This document shows, in pieces, positions 1-9,243 of a DNA stretch of 64,000 nt. The notes below the pieces were generated by a model that did not search any database, was not told the DNA's origin, and was given only the letters and a program-made list of their open reading frames with translations. The stretch spans positions 310,001 to 374,000 of the forward strand of contig LR877166.1 in assembly GCA_903995115.1 (NCBI GenBank). The letters are read 5' to 3'. Position 1 is the stretch's first letter. Each line of letters opens with the position of its first letter. This DNA is from Angomonas deanei (Eukaryota; Euglenozoa; Kinetoplastea; Trypanosomatida; Trypanosomatidae). The translations under genes were made by a program, and so were the position numbers.

Positions 1-176
1 TTTTTTTTTGCGCCCCTATGCGCCCCTAATATAAAAACAAAAAACAAACAAAAAAAATATATATAACTTAATTAAACAAAACAAAAATAAAAAGTAATAA
101 AACAAAATAAACAAAAATGAAAAATTAAACCCGAGAGTGACCTTTTTTTTTTTAATGAAATACTAGATCTTTTTTG
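1..176. repeat. Leader block A, copy 1
   Basis: This AT-rich stretch carries the doubled motif GCGCCCCTATGCGCCCCTAA near its left end. It ends with an ACTAGATCT motif. It recurs almost letter for letter at 4328-4503, differing by eye mainly in the length of A and T runs, and in diverged form from about 4520. It begins at the window edge, so it may extend leftwards. It lies upstream of the gene at 1144 and is best read as part of a repeated gene-family leader. Confidence 0.85.
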
Positions 177-328
177 TGTTTGCTTTTTAGAAAGGGAAAA
201 AAAAAAATCGTATTCCCACTTTTTTTTTGTTTGCTTTTTAGAAAGGGAAAAAAAAAAATCGTATTCCCACTTTTTTTTTGTTTGCTTTTTAGAAAGGGGA
301 AAAAAAAATCAATTCGTGTCCTCATTTT
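176..328. repeat. Three 51-bp tandem repeats
   Basis: The motif TTTGCTTTTTAGAAAGGG followed by an A run and TCGTATTCCCAC recurs with a 51-bp period: the TTTGC starts lie at 179-181, 230-232 and 281-283. The third copy is degenerate at its right end. Because 51 is a multiple of three, the array stays open as a spurious reading frame. A diverged single version is seen near 4675-4735 in the second leader. Confidence 0.8.
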
Positions 329-1143
329 TTTTTATTATTATTTTCCTGATTTCTTCTTTTATAGTGGAATAAAAACAAACAATTCGCCGTCCACTACTTT
401 TTTTTTTTTTTTTTTTTTTTTTTTATTTTCGTGTTTTCCATTTTTTTTTTTTAAAAAAATATATATATAACAGAAAAAAAGTTTAAAAATATGAAAAAAA
501 GTAATTTAAATACAATCAATGCAAAAAAAAAAAAGGAAACCGTAAAACATGTAAAATTTAAAAGCAGATCCGCCGGACTGCCAACATCGTATGACGAAGA
601 GACGATAAGTTTGTTTGTTATTCTCTTTTGTTTGTTTTGTTTTCTTGTTTTCCCACACGTGGTGGGTCCCCGCCCAACTCAAAACAGTTTAACGGGCTCT
701 TTTTTGTTTCTTCTTTTTGCAGTACAGTTGTTGTTGTCGTTGTTGTTTTGGCGTGTTGACTGTTCTTGTTGTTAGTATTGTTGGTGTTTTGTTATTGTTG
801 TTGTTGGTGTTGTTGTTGTTGGTTGTTATTATTTTACTTTTACTTTATTTTTTTGCAGTAATAAAAACATTGTCGATTTTCTAATAGGTTTTTTTCTTTT
901 ATATCAAAAGCTTTGCATTTCATTTTACACCGGTATATCCTTTTTTAAAAATGCCTCCTCTCTACAAAGGTAAGAGATGAATGGGGCCTGCATGATTGAT
1001 GGTAAAGACATACTTTTGTATTATGACTTGTTTCTTATGTCCGCTTGTGGATTTGGGCACCCGCTTTTTCTTCGACACACCGCCACCTCCCCACTCTTTC
1101 CACAGTATTAAGATTTTAGATTTTAGATTCGCTATTTGTTTTT
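329..1143. other. Leader and intergenic region before the 948-residue gene
   Basis: No convincing gene is seen. Positions 534-616 hold a block (AGCAGATCCGCCGGACTGCC and flanks) that recurs at about 4966-5048. Positions 724-850 hold GTT-rich simple sequence that also has a counterpart in the second leader. Positions 1070-1143 hold a segment ending in CAGTATTAAG and TTTTAGAT motifs that recurs at about 6185-6265 just before a matching start codon. The last part is the likely 5' UTR and trans-splice region of the gene at 1144. Confidence 0.7.
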
Positions 1144-3990
1144 ATGGAGCACTTCACCTCCATCCATATGCACCCCGCCCCATCACGGCCCCAGTCAAAC
1201 TTTCAGTGGCAGCCGGCCTGGCCAAACCACTCCCCGCAGCAGAGCCAGCAGCCGGCTTGGCCCAGCCAGGCCCCGCAGTCCTCCCAGCAGCCGGCTTGGC
1301 CAATCCAGGCCCCGCGGTTCTCGCAACAGCCGGCTTGGCCAAACCAGGGCCCGCAGTCCTCCCAACAGTCGGCTTGGCCAATCCAGGCCCCGCAGTCCTC
1401 GCAACAGCCGGCTTGGCCAAACCAGGGCCCGCAGTCCTCCCAACAGTCGGCTTGGCCCAGCCAGGCCCCGCAGTCCTCTCAACAGCCGGCTTGGCCAAAC
1501 CAGGGCCCGCAGTCCTCCCAACAGTCGGCTTGGCCCAGCCAGGCCCCGCAGTCCTCTCAACAGCCGGCTTGGCCAAACCAGGGCCCGCAGTCCTCCCAAC
1601 AGTCGGCTTGGCCCAGCCAGGCCCCGCAGTCCTCTCAACAGCCGGCTTGGCGCAGCCAGGCCCCGCAGTCCTCCCAGCAGCCGGCTTGGCCAATCCAGTC
1701 CCCGCAGTCCTCTCAACAGCTGGCTTGGCCAAACCAGGGCCCGCAGTCCTCCCAACAGTCGGCTTGGCCCAGCCAGTCCCCGCAGTCCTCTCAACAGCCG
1801 GCTTGGCCCAGCCAGGCCCCGCAGTCCTCCCAACAGCCGGCTTGGCGCAGCCAGGCCCCGCAGTCCTCTCAACAGCTGGCTTGGCCAAACCAGGGCCCGC
1901 AGTCCTCCCAACAGTCGGCTTGGCCCAGCCAGTCCCCGCAGTCCTCGCAACAGCTGGCTTGGCCCAGCCAGTCCCCGCAGTCCTCTCAACAGCCGGCTTG
2001 GCCCAGCCAGGCCCCGCAGTCCTCCCAACAGCCGGCTTGGCCCAGCCAGGCCCCGCAGTCCTCCCAGCCGCCGGCTTGGCCCAGCCAGGCCCCGCAGTCC
2101 TCGCAACAGCCGGCTTGGCTAAACCAGGGCCCGCAGTCCTCCCAGCAGCCGGCTTGGCCAAACCAGGGCCCGCAGCAGAGCCAGCAGCCCCCTCCCCTTA
2201 TCCAGAAGAACCCCCAACAGCTGCAGCAAGAAGAGGCCCGCCTCAGGGTGGACGCCCTGCACTACGTGAGTAGCGTACTGGGCAGTTTCCCCGAGGATGT
2301 CCAGGCAGTTATGGGAAACCTTTTTACCGACGCCGGGCAGAGGTACGGTGGCGAACCCCACCAGCAGGCCCAGCGGATATGGAACGCGTTGGGCTTCCAC
2401 GGCTCTTTCCGCGCGCTCGACGGGGAGACGCAGATGCAGCTCGCCCGTGATGCGGTGGTGACGGGGTGCCAGTACCTCGCCCAGCAGCAGCAGCAGAAAG
2501 AAGAGTTGGACCTGCTCATCGGAGCCCTCCACTATGTCAGCAGAGAGTTGGACACATTCTTTCCCAACGCCAGGAAAACGATGCGTTCCCTGTTCGCCAA
2601 AGCCCAGCAGATGCCGGACAGTGACCTCGGCCAGCAGGCCCAGTGGATCTGGGACCAGTTGGGCTTCCACGGCTCCTTCAGAGCCCTCGATGATGAGAGG
2701 TGGAGGAAGCGCGTCCGTGGTGTTGTGGAGAGTGGCACTTATAACCGAACCCGAAAACTGGAGGAAGAAGAGGCCCACCTCAAGGTGGATGCCCTCCGCT
2801 ACGTGAATGCAGTAATGGGCAGTTTCCCCGAGGATGTTCAGGAAACCATGCATTCCGTGTTTCTCGACGCCGAGCCGATATATGAAAGTCAACTCTTCCG
2901 GAAGGCCCAGCGGGTATGGGACGCGCTAGGCTTCCAGGGCACCTTCGTAGAGCACGATGAGGGGAAGTGGAAGGACATCGCCTGGGTTGCTGTGGATGTG
3001 GGTGGTCCGTACCGCACCAAGCTGCTGCACCTGATGAAGCAGGAGGAGCAGAACAGGGCCACCATCCTGGAGGAAGAGGCGCAGTGGCATCATGAGCTTC
3101 TCCAGCGCAGGCAGCTGCTGCACCTGATGAGGGAGGAGGAAGAAAAGAGGGACACCCTCCTGGAGGAAGAGGAACAGTGGCGCGGCGGACTGAAGCGTGA
3201 GCTTCTCCACCCCGGGGAGAGGCTGCGGCAGGCTCAGAAGAGGTGGGAAGATCAGCGGATGGCCATCCTGGTGAAGCAGAGACAGGCGGAGTTGCGCGCC
3301 GAACGGTACCAGCGTCTCTCCTCTGATGAGAGGGAGAAGCAGCGGGAAGAGGAGCGGAAGAAGGAGTTTGATGATACGCGGAGCATGAGGGAAGCCTTGG
3401 AGTACGTGGAGAGGGTATATCACAGGTACTCGCAGGCGGAAAGGAAAGTGCTGGACTACCTCTTCGGTGCCTCCCGCGAGAGGTATCCCATGCGAAAGGA
3501 CCAGCAGGCACAATGGGTGTGGTGCCAACTGTATTTCACCGGCTCCTTCGTTCCATGCAGCGACACGCTGGAGTGGAAGCAAAACGTCCGCCGCGTCGTG
3601 TCGCAGGGCGTCTCTCGCTACCTCCACGTCCGCAAATTGCTCAAGCATCGGACGAAAATGGAAATAGCGGAACAGCAACTCGCCGCGACGCGGTATGCGC
3701 ATCTCCGCCGTGAGGAGGCTCTGCAGCGGCGGACAGAGCAGCAGAAACCCCAGAACCAGGAAAGGCGGCAGGCCGAAGCGGTGGAACCCACCGGAAATAC
3801 TCAGGAGGTTGGCGTAGCCCCCCAACTCGCGCCCGACGACGTCGCGCCACGCACTGACGCCCAACAAGCCACAGGAAACCGGAAGCGGACAAGGGAGGAA
3901 GACGAGCATCACGCTGCAGACGCAGGGTCTGAAGGGCCGCAAGATAAACCCTCTTTTTTTTCCCCTGTGCCCAGATACGTAATTATGTAG
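1144..3990 (+). CDS. Repeat-rich protein with four copies of an unrecognised domain
   Basis: I do not recognise this 948-residue protein. Residues 1-22 are a short leader (MEHFTSIHMHPAPSRP) shared with the relic at 6266. Residues 23-347 are twenty-five 13-residue units of the type QPAWPSQAPQSSQ. Four related helical modules follow, starting near residues 367, 457, 546 and 747. Each has the pattern AL-x-YV, an LF, QQAQ-x-(I/V)W, LGF-x-GSF, and a basic VVxxG end. Between modules three and four lies a charged coiled coil with repeated LLHLM and LLEEE motifs. The C-terminus (about 850-948) is hydrophilic and likely disordered. The ALxYV...F pattern faintly recalls SIN3 paired amphipathic helices, but that is only a guess. 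ATG 1144 is chosen because the same start context and first residues recur at 6266. No signal peptide or membrane segment is seen. Confidence 0.8.
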   Translation: MEHFTSIHMHPAPSRPQSNFQWQPAWPNHSPQQSQQPAWPSQAPQSSQQPAWPIQAPRFSQQPAWPNQGPQSSQQSAWPIQAPQSSQQPAWPNQGPQSSQQSAWPSQAPQSSQQPAWPNQGPQSSQQSAWPSQAPQSSQQPAWPNQGPQSSQQSAWPSQAPQSSQQPAWRSQAPQSSQQPAWPIQSPQSSQQLAWPNQGPQSSQQSAWPSQSPQSSQQPAWPSQAPQSSQQPAWRSQAPQSSQQLAWPNQGPQSSQQSAWPSQSPQSSQQLAWPSQSPQSSQQPAWPSQAPQSSQQPAWPSQAPQSSQPPAWPSQAPQSSQQPAWLNQGPQSSQQPAWPNQGPQQSQQPPPLIQKNPQQLQQEEARLRVDALHYVSSVLGSFPEDVQAVMGNLFTDAGQRYGGEPHQQAQRIWNALGFHGSFRALDGETQMQLARDAVVTGCQYLAQQQQQKEELDLLIGALHYVSRELDTFFPNARKTMRSLFAKAQQMPDSDLGQQAQWIWDQLGFHGSFRALDDERWRKRVRGVVESGTYNRTRKLEEEEAHLKVDALRYVNAVMGSFPEDVQETMHSVFLDAEPIYESQLFRKAQRVWDALGFQGTFVEHDEGKWKDIAWVAVDVGGPYRTKLLHLMKQEEQNRATILEEEAQWHHELLQRRQLLHLMREEEEKRDTLLEEEEQWRGGLKRELLHPGERLRQAQKRWEDQRMAILVKQRQAELRAERYQRLSSDEREKQREEERKKEFDDTRSMREALEYVERVYHRYSQAERKVLDYLFGASRERYPMRKDQQAQWVWCQLYFTGSFVPCSDTLEWKQNVRRVVSQGVSRYLHVRKLLKHRTKMEIAEQQLAATRYAHLRREEALQRRTEQQKPQNQERRQAEAVEPTGNTQEVGVAPQLAPDDVAPRTDAQQATGNRKRTREEDEHHAADAGSEGPQDKPSFFSPVPRYVIM
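1210..2184. repeat. Twenty-five 39-bp tandem repeats inside the coding region
   Basis: The array has a 39-bp period, each unit coding 13 residues (QPAWPSQAPQSSQ with P/S/L, S/N/I/R and A/G/S variation). Higher-order alternation is visible: units of QPAWPNQGPQSSQ and QSAWPSQAPQSSQ form a 78-bp doublet repeated in the first half. Because the unit length is a multiple of three and lacks stops, all three forward frames and two reverse frames are open through the array. Only the frame from 1144 continues into the downstream domains. Confidence 0.92.
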
Positions 3991-4327
3991 AAATGACAAC
4001 AGCAACAGCATCAACAAGAAAAACAAAAAATAAAAAACAATAAAACCAATTAAAAAAAATTCAAAAAAAGAAAAGAGAACTAAACAAAAAACAAAAAAGG
4101 AAAACAAATACGATGTATATAATGTATATAGTCAAAAAAAATAAAACTTGTTCCTGTTCCTGTTGTTGTTGTTGGGGGAAAGGATGGTTGGACGGCGAGC
4201 ACCCCACCAGGATTGGGGAGGGCGAGGGGCATCCCGGCAGCACCGCGCGTCGCTAGACCCGGTGCAAAAATAGAATAGAATATTTGAAAAAACAATTAGA
4301 TTTTTCTTTATAACTGTAACCTTTTTT
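3991..4327. other. AT-rich 3' flank of the repeat-rich gene
   Basis: No gene is seen. The stretch is mostly A-rich. It contains a short CTGTT/GTT tract (about 4148-4174) and a GC-rich patch (about 4176-4262) that recalls the base composition of the GC-rich block at 6.4-9.1 kb. It leads directly into the second copy of leader block A. Confidence 0.6.
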
Positions 4328-4503
4328 TTTTTTTTTGCGCCCCTATGCGCCCCTAATATAAAAACAAAAAACAAACAAAAAAAAAATATATATAACTTAA
4401 TTAAACAAAACAAAAATAAAAAGTAATAAAACAAAATAAACAAAAATGAAAAATTAAACCCGAGAGTGACCTTTTTTTTTTTAATGAAATACTAGATCTT
4501 TTT
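4328..4503. repeat. Leader block A, copy 2 (near-identical)
   Basis: This stretch matches 1-176 almost exactly, including the doubled GCGCCCCTA motif, CCCGAGAGTGACC and ACTAGATCT. The two copies lie about 4.33 kb apart and bracket the 948-residue gene, as expected for one period of a tandem array. After ACTAGATCTTTTT the two copies part company. Confidence 0.88.
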
Positions 4504-4509
4504 CTTAAT

Positions 4510-5320
4510 AATGGTAGATTTACTTTTTTGCGTCCCTAATATAAAAATAAAAACCAAATAAAAAAAATTAAAAAACTTAATTAAACAAAACAAAATTTAA
4601 AACAATTAAAAAAAAAAATTTAAAACAATCCGCGAGTGCCTTCTTTTTTTAATAAAATACTAGATTTTTTTTGTTTGTTTGCTTTCTTTTGTAAAGGGAA
4701 AAAAACAATTCGTATTCCCCCGTATTTTTGTTTGCTTTTTTTATTTTGTGTTTGTGTTTTAAAACGGAAAACGAGAGGTAAAAAATAATTATAAAAAAAA
4801 ACAGAAACAACAAAAAAAAAAAAGAAAAAGACTGAAAAAAAAAATTAAAAAAAAAGTCAAAAAACAAAAAAGGAAGAAAAGAAAAGAACTAAAAATAAAT
4901 ATAAAATAAACAGAAATAATAAAAAAAGAAAAAGAAAAAGAGGTTTTAAAGAAATTAAAAGAAAAAAGAAACTGTAAAAAATGTAAAATTTAAAAGCAGA
5001 TCCGCCGGACTGCCAACATCGTACGACGAAGAGAAAATAAGTTTGTTTGTTTTTTTATTATTATTGCATGTGTGGCACGGAGCCGTCGAATAAAAAATTA
5101 TTGAATTGTCTTTTTTGCATTTGTCTGGGTTTTTTTTTTTTTTTTGCAGTGTTGTGTTTTTAGTATGGTTGTTAGTAGTATTATTGTTATTAGTAGTGGT
5201 GTTGTTGTCGGTGGTATTGGTGTTATTGACGTTGTTGGTGTTTTTATTGTTGTTGTTGTTATTCTTGCTATTCTTGCTATTGTTGTTGTTGTTCTTACTG
5301 TTGTTGTTCTTTGTTAAAAA
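4510..5320. repeat. Diverged second leader (blocks A', B' and GTT tract)
   Basis: From about 4520 a diverged block A appears (GCGTCCCTAATATAAAAATA, then CGCGAGTGCC and ACTAGAT). A diverged 51-bp unit follows near 4675-4735. Block B recurs at about 4966-5048 with few differences from 534-616. GTT/ATT-rich simple sequence at about 5160-5320 corresponds to 724-850. The order is the same as in the first leader, so this is a duplicated leader rather than chance simple sequence. Confidence 0.75.
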
Positions 5321-6265
5321 AACAAATCATTTAAAAAAAAAAAATTCACTTTTTTTAAAAAAACAAAACAATAATTGTTTGTAAAATATACATATATATA
5401 TCACTTATTAAAAGAAAACGTATTTCAATTTTTAAAAAACAAAAACCGCTTTTTAAAAGAAAAAAATATTTCACGTTTTACGAAAAAAAAATACGTCACT
5501 GGTTAAAAATATATTTCACAAAAAAAATACAAAACGTCCACGCTTTAAAAAAAAATAACTTTGTATTTATTCACCGCTTTTTGTCTTATAAAATAGAAAA
5601 ATAAAAAAATTCACTGAATACGGGGATCATTTCCTACCCCAATAGAGTACTTCTTTTATTTTTGTTTTATTATTACTATTTTATTTTATCCCTTTTATGA
5701 AAAACAATAAAAATAATATATTACCACTAGTGGCAGCACACGCTGTGATGGCGTGCCTTTGTGTTATGACGCGTTGTTGTTGTCTCTGTTGGTTTATTTG
5801 CACAGTCACTCTTTCTCACCTTCCCTCTTCTCAGTTTGTAGTTTTCCTGTTCCACCCACAATGTAAGCGTGACGGACGAACCGGTACAGAATATGGGTCG
5901 CACACCGAAACCTCCGGTCGTACGCGCAGACCCGGCCACGACAGCACCCGCGGCCCGGTGGGTCCGCTTTGGGCTAGCGATGGCCCCCACGCAACATTCC
6001 CCCCTGCGGCACGCACGGGAGAAGTTATGCTGCGTCACGTACCAAAAGAAAACGAGAATCCACACGGGCACCACGGAGGGAGGGCACTGCACACGGAAAA
6101 AGACGACTCCGTTTCTTGGTGTTGTTTACTAGGACTATTTGTTCGTGTTCTTCAGCGTACTGCTCTCGTTTTAGAATCATCCACTTTTTCTGCGAAACAC
6201 CACTTTCCCCACACCCTTTCGACAGTATTAAGCTTTTAGATACTTTAGACTCTCTATATTTTTTC
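5321..6265. other. AT-rich spacer, GC-rich patch and 5' flank of the relic gene
   Basis: Positions 5321-5690 are A/T-rich with no gene. Positions 5868-6110 form a GC-rich patch with no counterpart in the first leader. An open frame from ATG 5697 to 6239 crosses all of this, but its composition changes abruptly and it has no recognisable domain, so I do not call it. Positions 6185-6265 match 1070-1143 (CAGTATTAAG, TTTTAGATA), the likely 5' UTR of the family. Confidence 0.6.
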
Positions 6266-6463
6266 ATGAAGCACTTCCGCTCCGTCCATATGTGCGCCGC
6301 CCCATCAAGGCCCAAGCCAAGCCACCCCCCCCCCACACCGGCGCCAGGAGAAGAACAGCACACCACACGACAACACAGCACCGCGAGGGACTTTCCAGCA
6401 GACCGCGCGCGGATTGGCAGGGGAAGGCCGCGGAACACCGGCTGGGCGACGGGAACCCCCTAG
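6266..6463 (+). pseudogene. Relic or short paralogue sharing the N-terminus of the 1144 gene
   Basis: The ATG at 6266 opens a 65-residue frame beginning MKHFRSVHMCAAPSRPKP, clearly related to MEHFTSIHMHPAPSRPQS at 1144, with a matching upstream sequence. After about 18 residues the similarity ends and the frame closes at 6463 in Pro/Arg-rich sequence. It could be a degraded family member, a chimera in which the shared leader was joined to unrelated DNA, or a very short gene. No 39-bp repeats and no helical modules follow. Confidence 0.55.
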
Positions 6464-9243
6464 CAGAACCACCGGCAGCGGCGGTAGCCGCAAGAAGAGT
6501 TGCGCGTTATAGGGAACGCTCCCCGCTGTGCCACAGACAAGTTGGGCGCGTTCCCGGACGAGGGTAGGGGGATCATGGGCCGGGCTCCCGGTTTGGATAG
6601 GGGGGGCGGGGGCGGCCCGAGGGCGCCCCCCACGCCAGCGATGCCGCGAAAAAAAGGGCGCCATCAGCGCACAAAGCGGCCGCACCCAATAAGACCGGAG
6701 GGGAAGAAGGAAGCCGTCCCCCAAAAGAAAAAGCGCATTAGCGCGTTGAACTTGAGAGGAAGGGAGTTGCGGCGCGAACGGAAGGGGCGGGACCGCCTGG
6801 TCAAAAGAAAGGCGGCTTTCCAGAGCGGGGAACACACGGAAAAATTCGGTTGCGCCTTTTGGGCTAGTCAATGGGCCTCAGGAATGTGTCACGCCGCGCG
6901 GTGTTTCCAAACGCGGCGACGGCAAGCGGGACCGCGCGAGGCGGGCGACGAGAGAGCCCGCTGCTTCTTCTTTTGGGGGGACCCCGTTCCCTGATATGCT
7001 TTAAAAAGAAAAAAAGTTTGGAAATAGTTAGACCCTTGGCAATAAACTCAAACACAGTGACACAACAACCAGAGAAGGCAAGGCGCGGTTTAATAACAAA
7101 AAAAAAAAAAAAACTGGTAAATTTGGAAAACGACGGTGTATTCGAGAGCAAACTAAGTTTTGTTTACCTTTGTTGTCGAGTTCGTCACTCCCCTGGGATT
7201 ATTTTTAACCTTTTTCTTTGTTTTGAAACAGCGGCCCGGGCCCCCGCAGAACCCAAACGAACCGTTTTTTGCACGTCCCGTTCCGGACGCGGACCCCCCG
7301 GCCGTTAGACGCGAACCCGGCGGGCGCGGATCACGGCGTGGGCGTTTTTGCGGCGCGCCATTGTCAACGCCCCGCGGCCGAGTCTCCGCGAGTTTGCCGC
7401 CGCCGCAGGGGGGGGTGTTCCGCCGTCCTCAAAGGGCCAACGAACCCCGCGCAGCCTTTCAGTCCTCGCGGACTCCCCGCGCCCCAAACCGCGGCGTGCC
7501 TCCCGGTGGCCTTTTGCGGCGGGTCGCGGTGCGCCGAGCCCCTCGTTGCACCGCCGTCGGCCGGCCAATCGGCCGCTGAAGGGGCGCCGTTCGGTCAACT
7601 TTGAAAAGTCCTCAGGTTGCCCCAAAGGGGGTCGCGTGAGAGAAAGGCGCGCCGGGGGCTGGTAAGCGTCCCCGGCCCCAGTGTTCTTTAAGGGCGTTGG
7701 GTGACGAAAGCCTTCCCTAGCCAATGGCCGCGCGCAACGCCGAGGCGATTGCAAAGCGCCGACGGTTGCTGAGTGCCGTTGCGCAAAACGGGGACCCGCC
7801 GGCGCCGTCATGGTGGCTTCTTGTTCCTGCGCCACCCGTCTCCATGTCCGCTTGGCGGCTTTGGGGCCGGGCGTAACTTGAGCGCGCCTGGTGCCGCGTT
7901 GCCTTTTTGGCGTCGCCGAGGCCCGCCCCCAGCGGAGCCAGCCGGGTCGTTATGCGCGCCGCCAGGGGGGGGGGCCCCCTCCCCGAGGGGCCAAGAGAGC
8001 GGGCCCGAAAAAGAGGACTTGTCCGGCCAACGACCATCCCGTAGGGTTCCCCCGCCGCCTTGGGAAAAGGGAATGGGGGCGGGTTTCCGATTTGTGACCT
8101 GGATTTGGTGGAGTGGGATCGTGGTGTCGGACTTAAACGGTGGTGTGCTTGTTCTCCGCAAAAAGAACGGGAGAGACCCTTTTCTGTGCCGCTTCGGAGT
8201 GTGTGTGCTTTTGTTGCGGCGGGGAAACTCCTCCCGTCACACGCCGCGTTCGCGGGAGACTTTTCGCAGGCGGTGAGAGCAAAAGGGCAACGTCGATGTT
8301 CCTAAATTTGCGCTTCTTTCTCCGTGCGGCGGATCCATGCGGCAGGTTTTCTTTTCGGCACGGGCGGGCGTTCGGAGGGCTGGCTGGGAGCTGTTAAAGG
8401 ACGCTTCTTGGTCCTTCGTCCAGGGTGCCTGTTCTCAGGTGTGGGGGCGGGGTTTCGGTTTGAAACAAAACGTTCGTTCCTCCCTCTTCTCTAATCTGGC
8501 CCCAGGGGCATTTCGAAACAACCGTTTCCGCAGGTTTCCCCGGTGCTGGTGCGTTTTTGGTGTGGGGCGTGGTTCCCTCTGGCGGAATTGGCTGTGGCGC
8601 ACCCCCCGCCCCCGCCGTGATTATGCCGGCCGAGGCTCCTCCGTTTTCGGGGGTTCCTCGTCGTTTGGCCCCTGGGGTCCGTGCGCCAAGGGGGGCTGCC
8701 GGGCAGGAGTGTTTTTTTGCGCCCCTGCTGCCAAGCGCTCGTGCGCTCCGGTTTGCTCGCCCAGGAATTTTTGTAAACCACTGAGAGGCGTGAAATTTGC
8801 GAGTCGCCGCTTTTCTCGGAATTGTGCCGGCCTTGTGCCTGGTTCCCGTTGCCTTCCGGAGGGGCTTTCGTGTCCAACTTCAGGGGTCGGCGGGGGGCGG
8901 TGGCGGCCTTGCGTCTCGCTCTCTTGGCGCGCGTGGCCGTCGATGGGCCGGGGGCGACGTTCCTCCCCGCCCCGCCTTGCTGGAAAACTGTATGTCGGGG
9001 TGCCTTCCACTGTTGGGCAGTGCCTCCGGAAGGCAGTCAACATCATCTCTGCCTTTGGAGCTTTGGTTCGTTTACTCCGGGCGTGTTTACTGCGTTATTT
9101 GCGTTTATCTTCCCTTCTCGGTCTTTTATTTGTTAAACAAGTGGTGCTATAGTACTACACACCGTTCTCTCTTGTCCCTTTCTTTTTTATTTATTGTGGC
9201 GGGGTCCACACGATTCCTCGAAAGGGAAATAGTTAAAATCTAA
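6464..9243. other. GC-rich block with no credible gene
   Basis: About 2.7 kb of markedly GC-rich DNA ends near 9150 and passes into an AT-rich 5' flank before the gene at 9244. Long open frames occur on both strands simply because stops are rare at this composition. Their translations are Arg/Gly/Pro-rich, without domains or consistent codon choice. Long G runs occur (for example near 6600 and 7965). Measured from 6266, the block is about as long as the coding region at 1144-3990, which makes a degraded family member conceivable, but I see no sequence similarity in the body. The polypyrimidine-rich stretch about 9100-9190 probably serves the next gene. Confidence 0.5.

Noticed and set aside
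174-470. 98-residue open frame with three CLLFRKGKKK-like repeats
   Set aside because: It begins with TTG and is the translation of 51-bp AT-rich tandem repeats in a leader; composition and context are non-coding.
1210-2184. CRISPR-like array
   Set aside because: The units are contiguous without spacers, in-frame and coding, in a eukaryotic setting.
996-2273. 425-residue frame of GLAQPGPAVLPTA repeats, and matching antisense frames
   Set aside because: These are alternative frames of the 39-bp repeat array. Only the frame from 1144 continues into folded domains.
1-4503. Direct repeats about 4.33 kb apart as terminal repeats of a mobile element
   Set aside because: The bracketed DNA has no reverse transcriptase, integrase or transposase, and a third diverged leader with blocks in the same order fits a tandem gene family better.
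5697-6239. 180-residue open frame from an ATG
   Set aside because: It crosses an abrupt change from AT- to GC-rich DNA and overlaps the duplicated 5' flank of the next start codon; no domain is visible.
6300-9152. Many long overlapping frames on both strands, including 8337-9152
   Set aside because: High GC content makes stops rare. Translations are Arg/Gly/Pro-rich with no domain, and none has a credible splice signal and start together.
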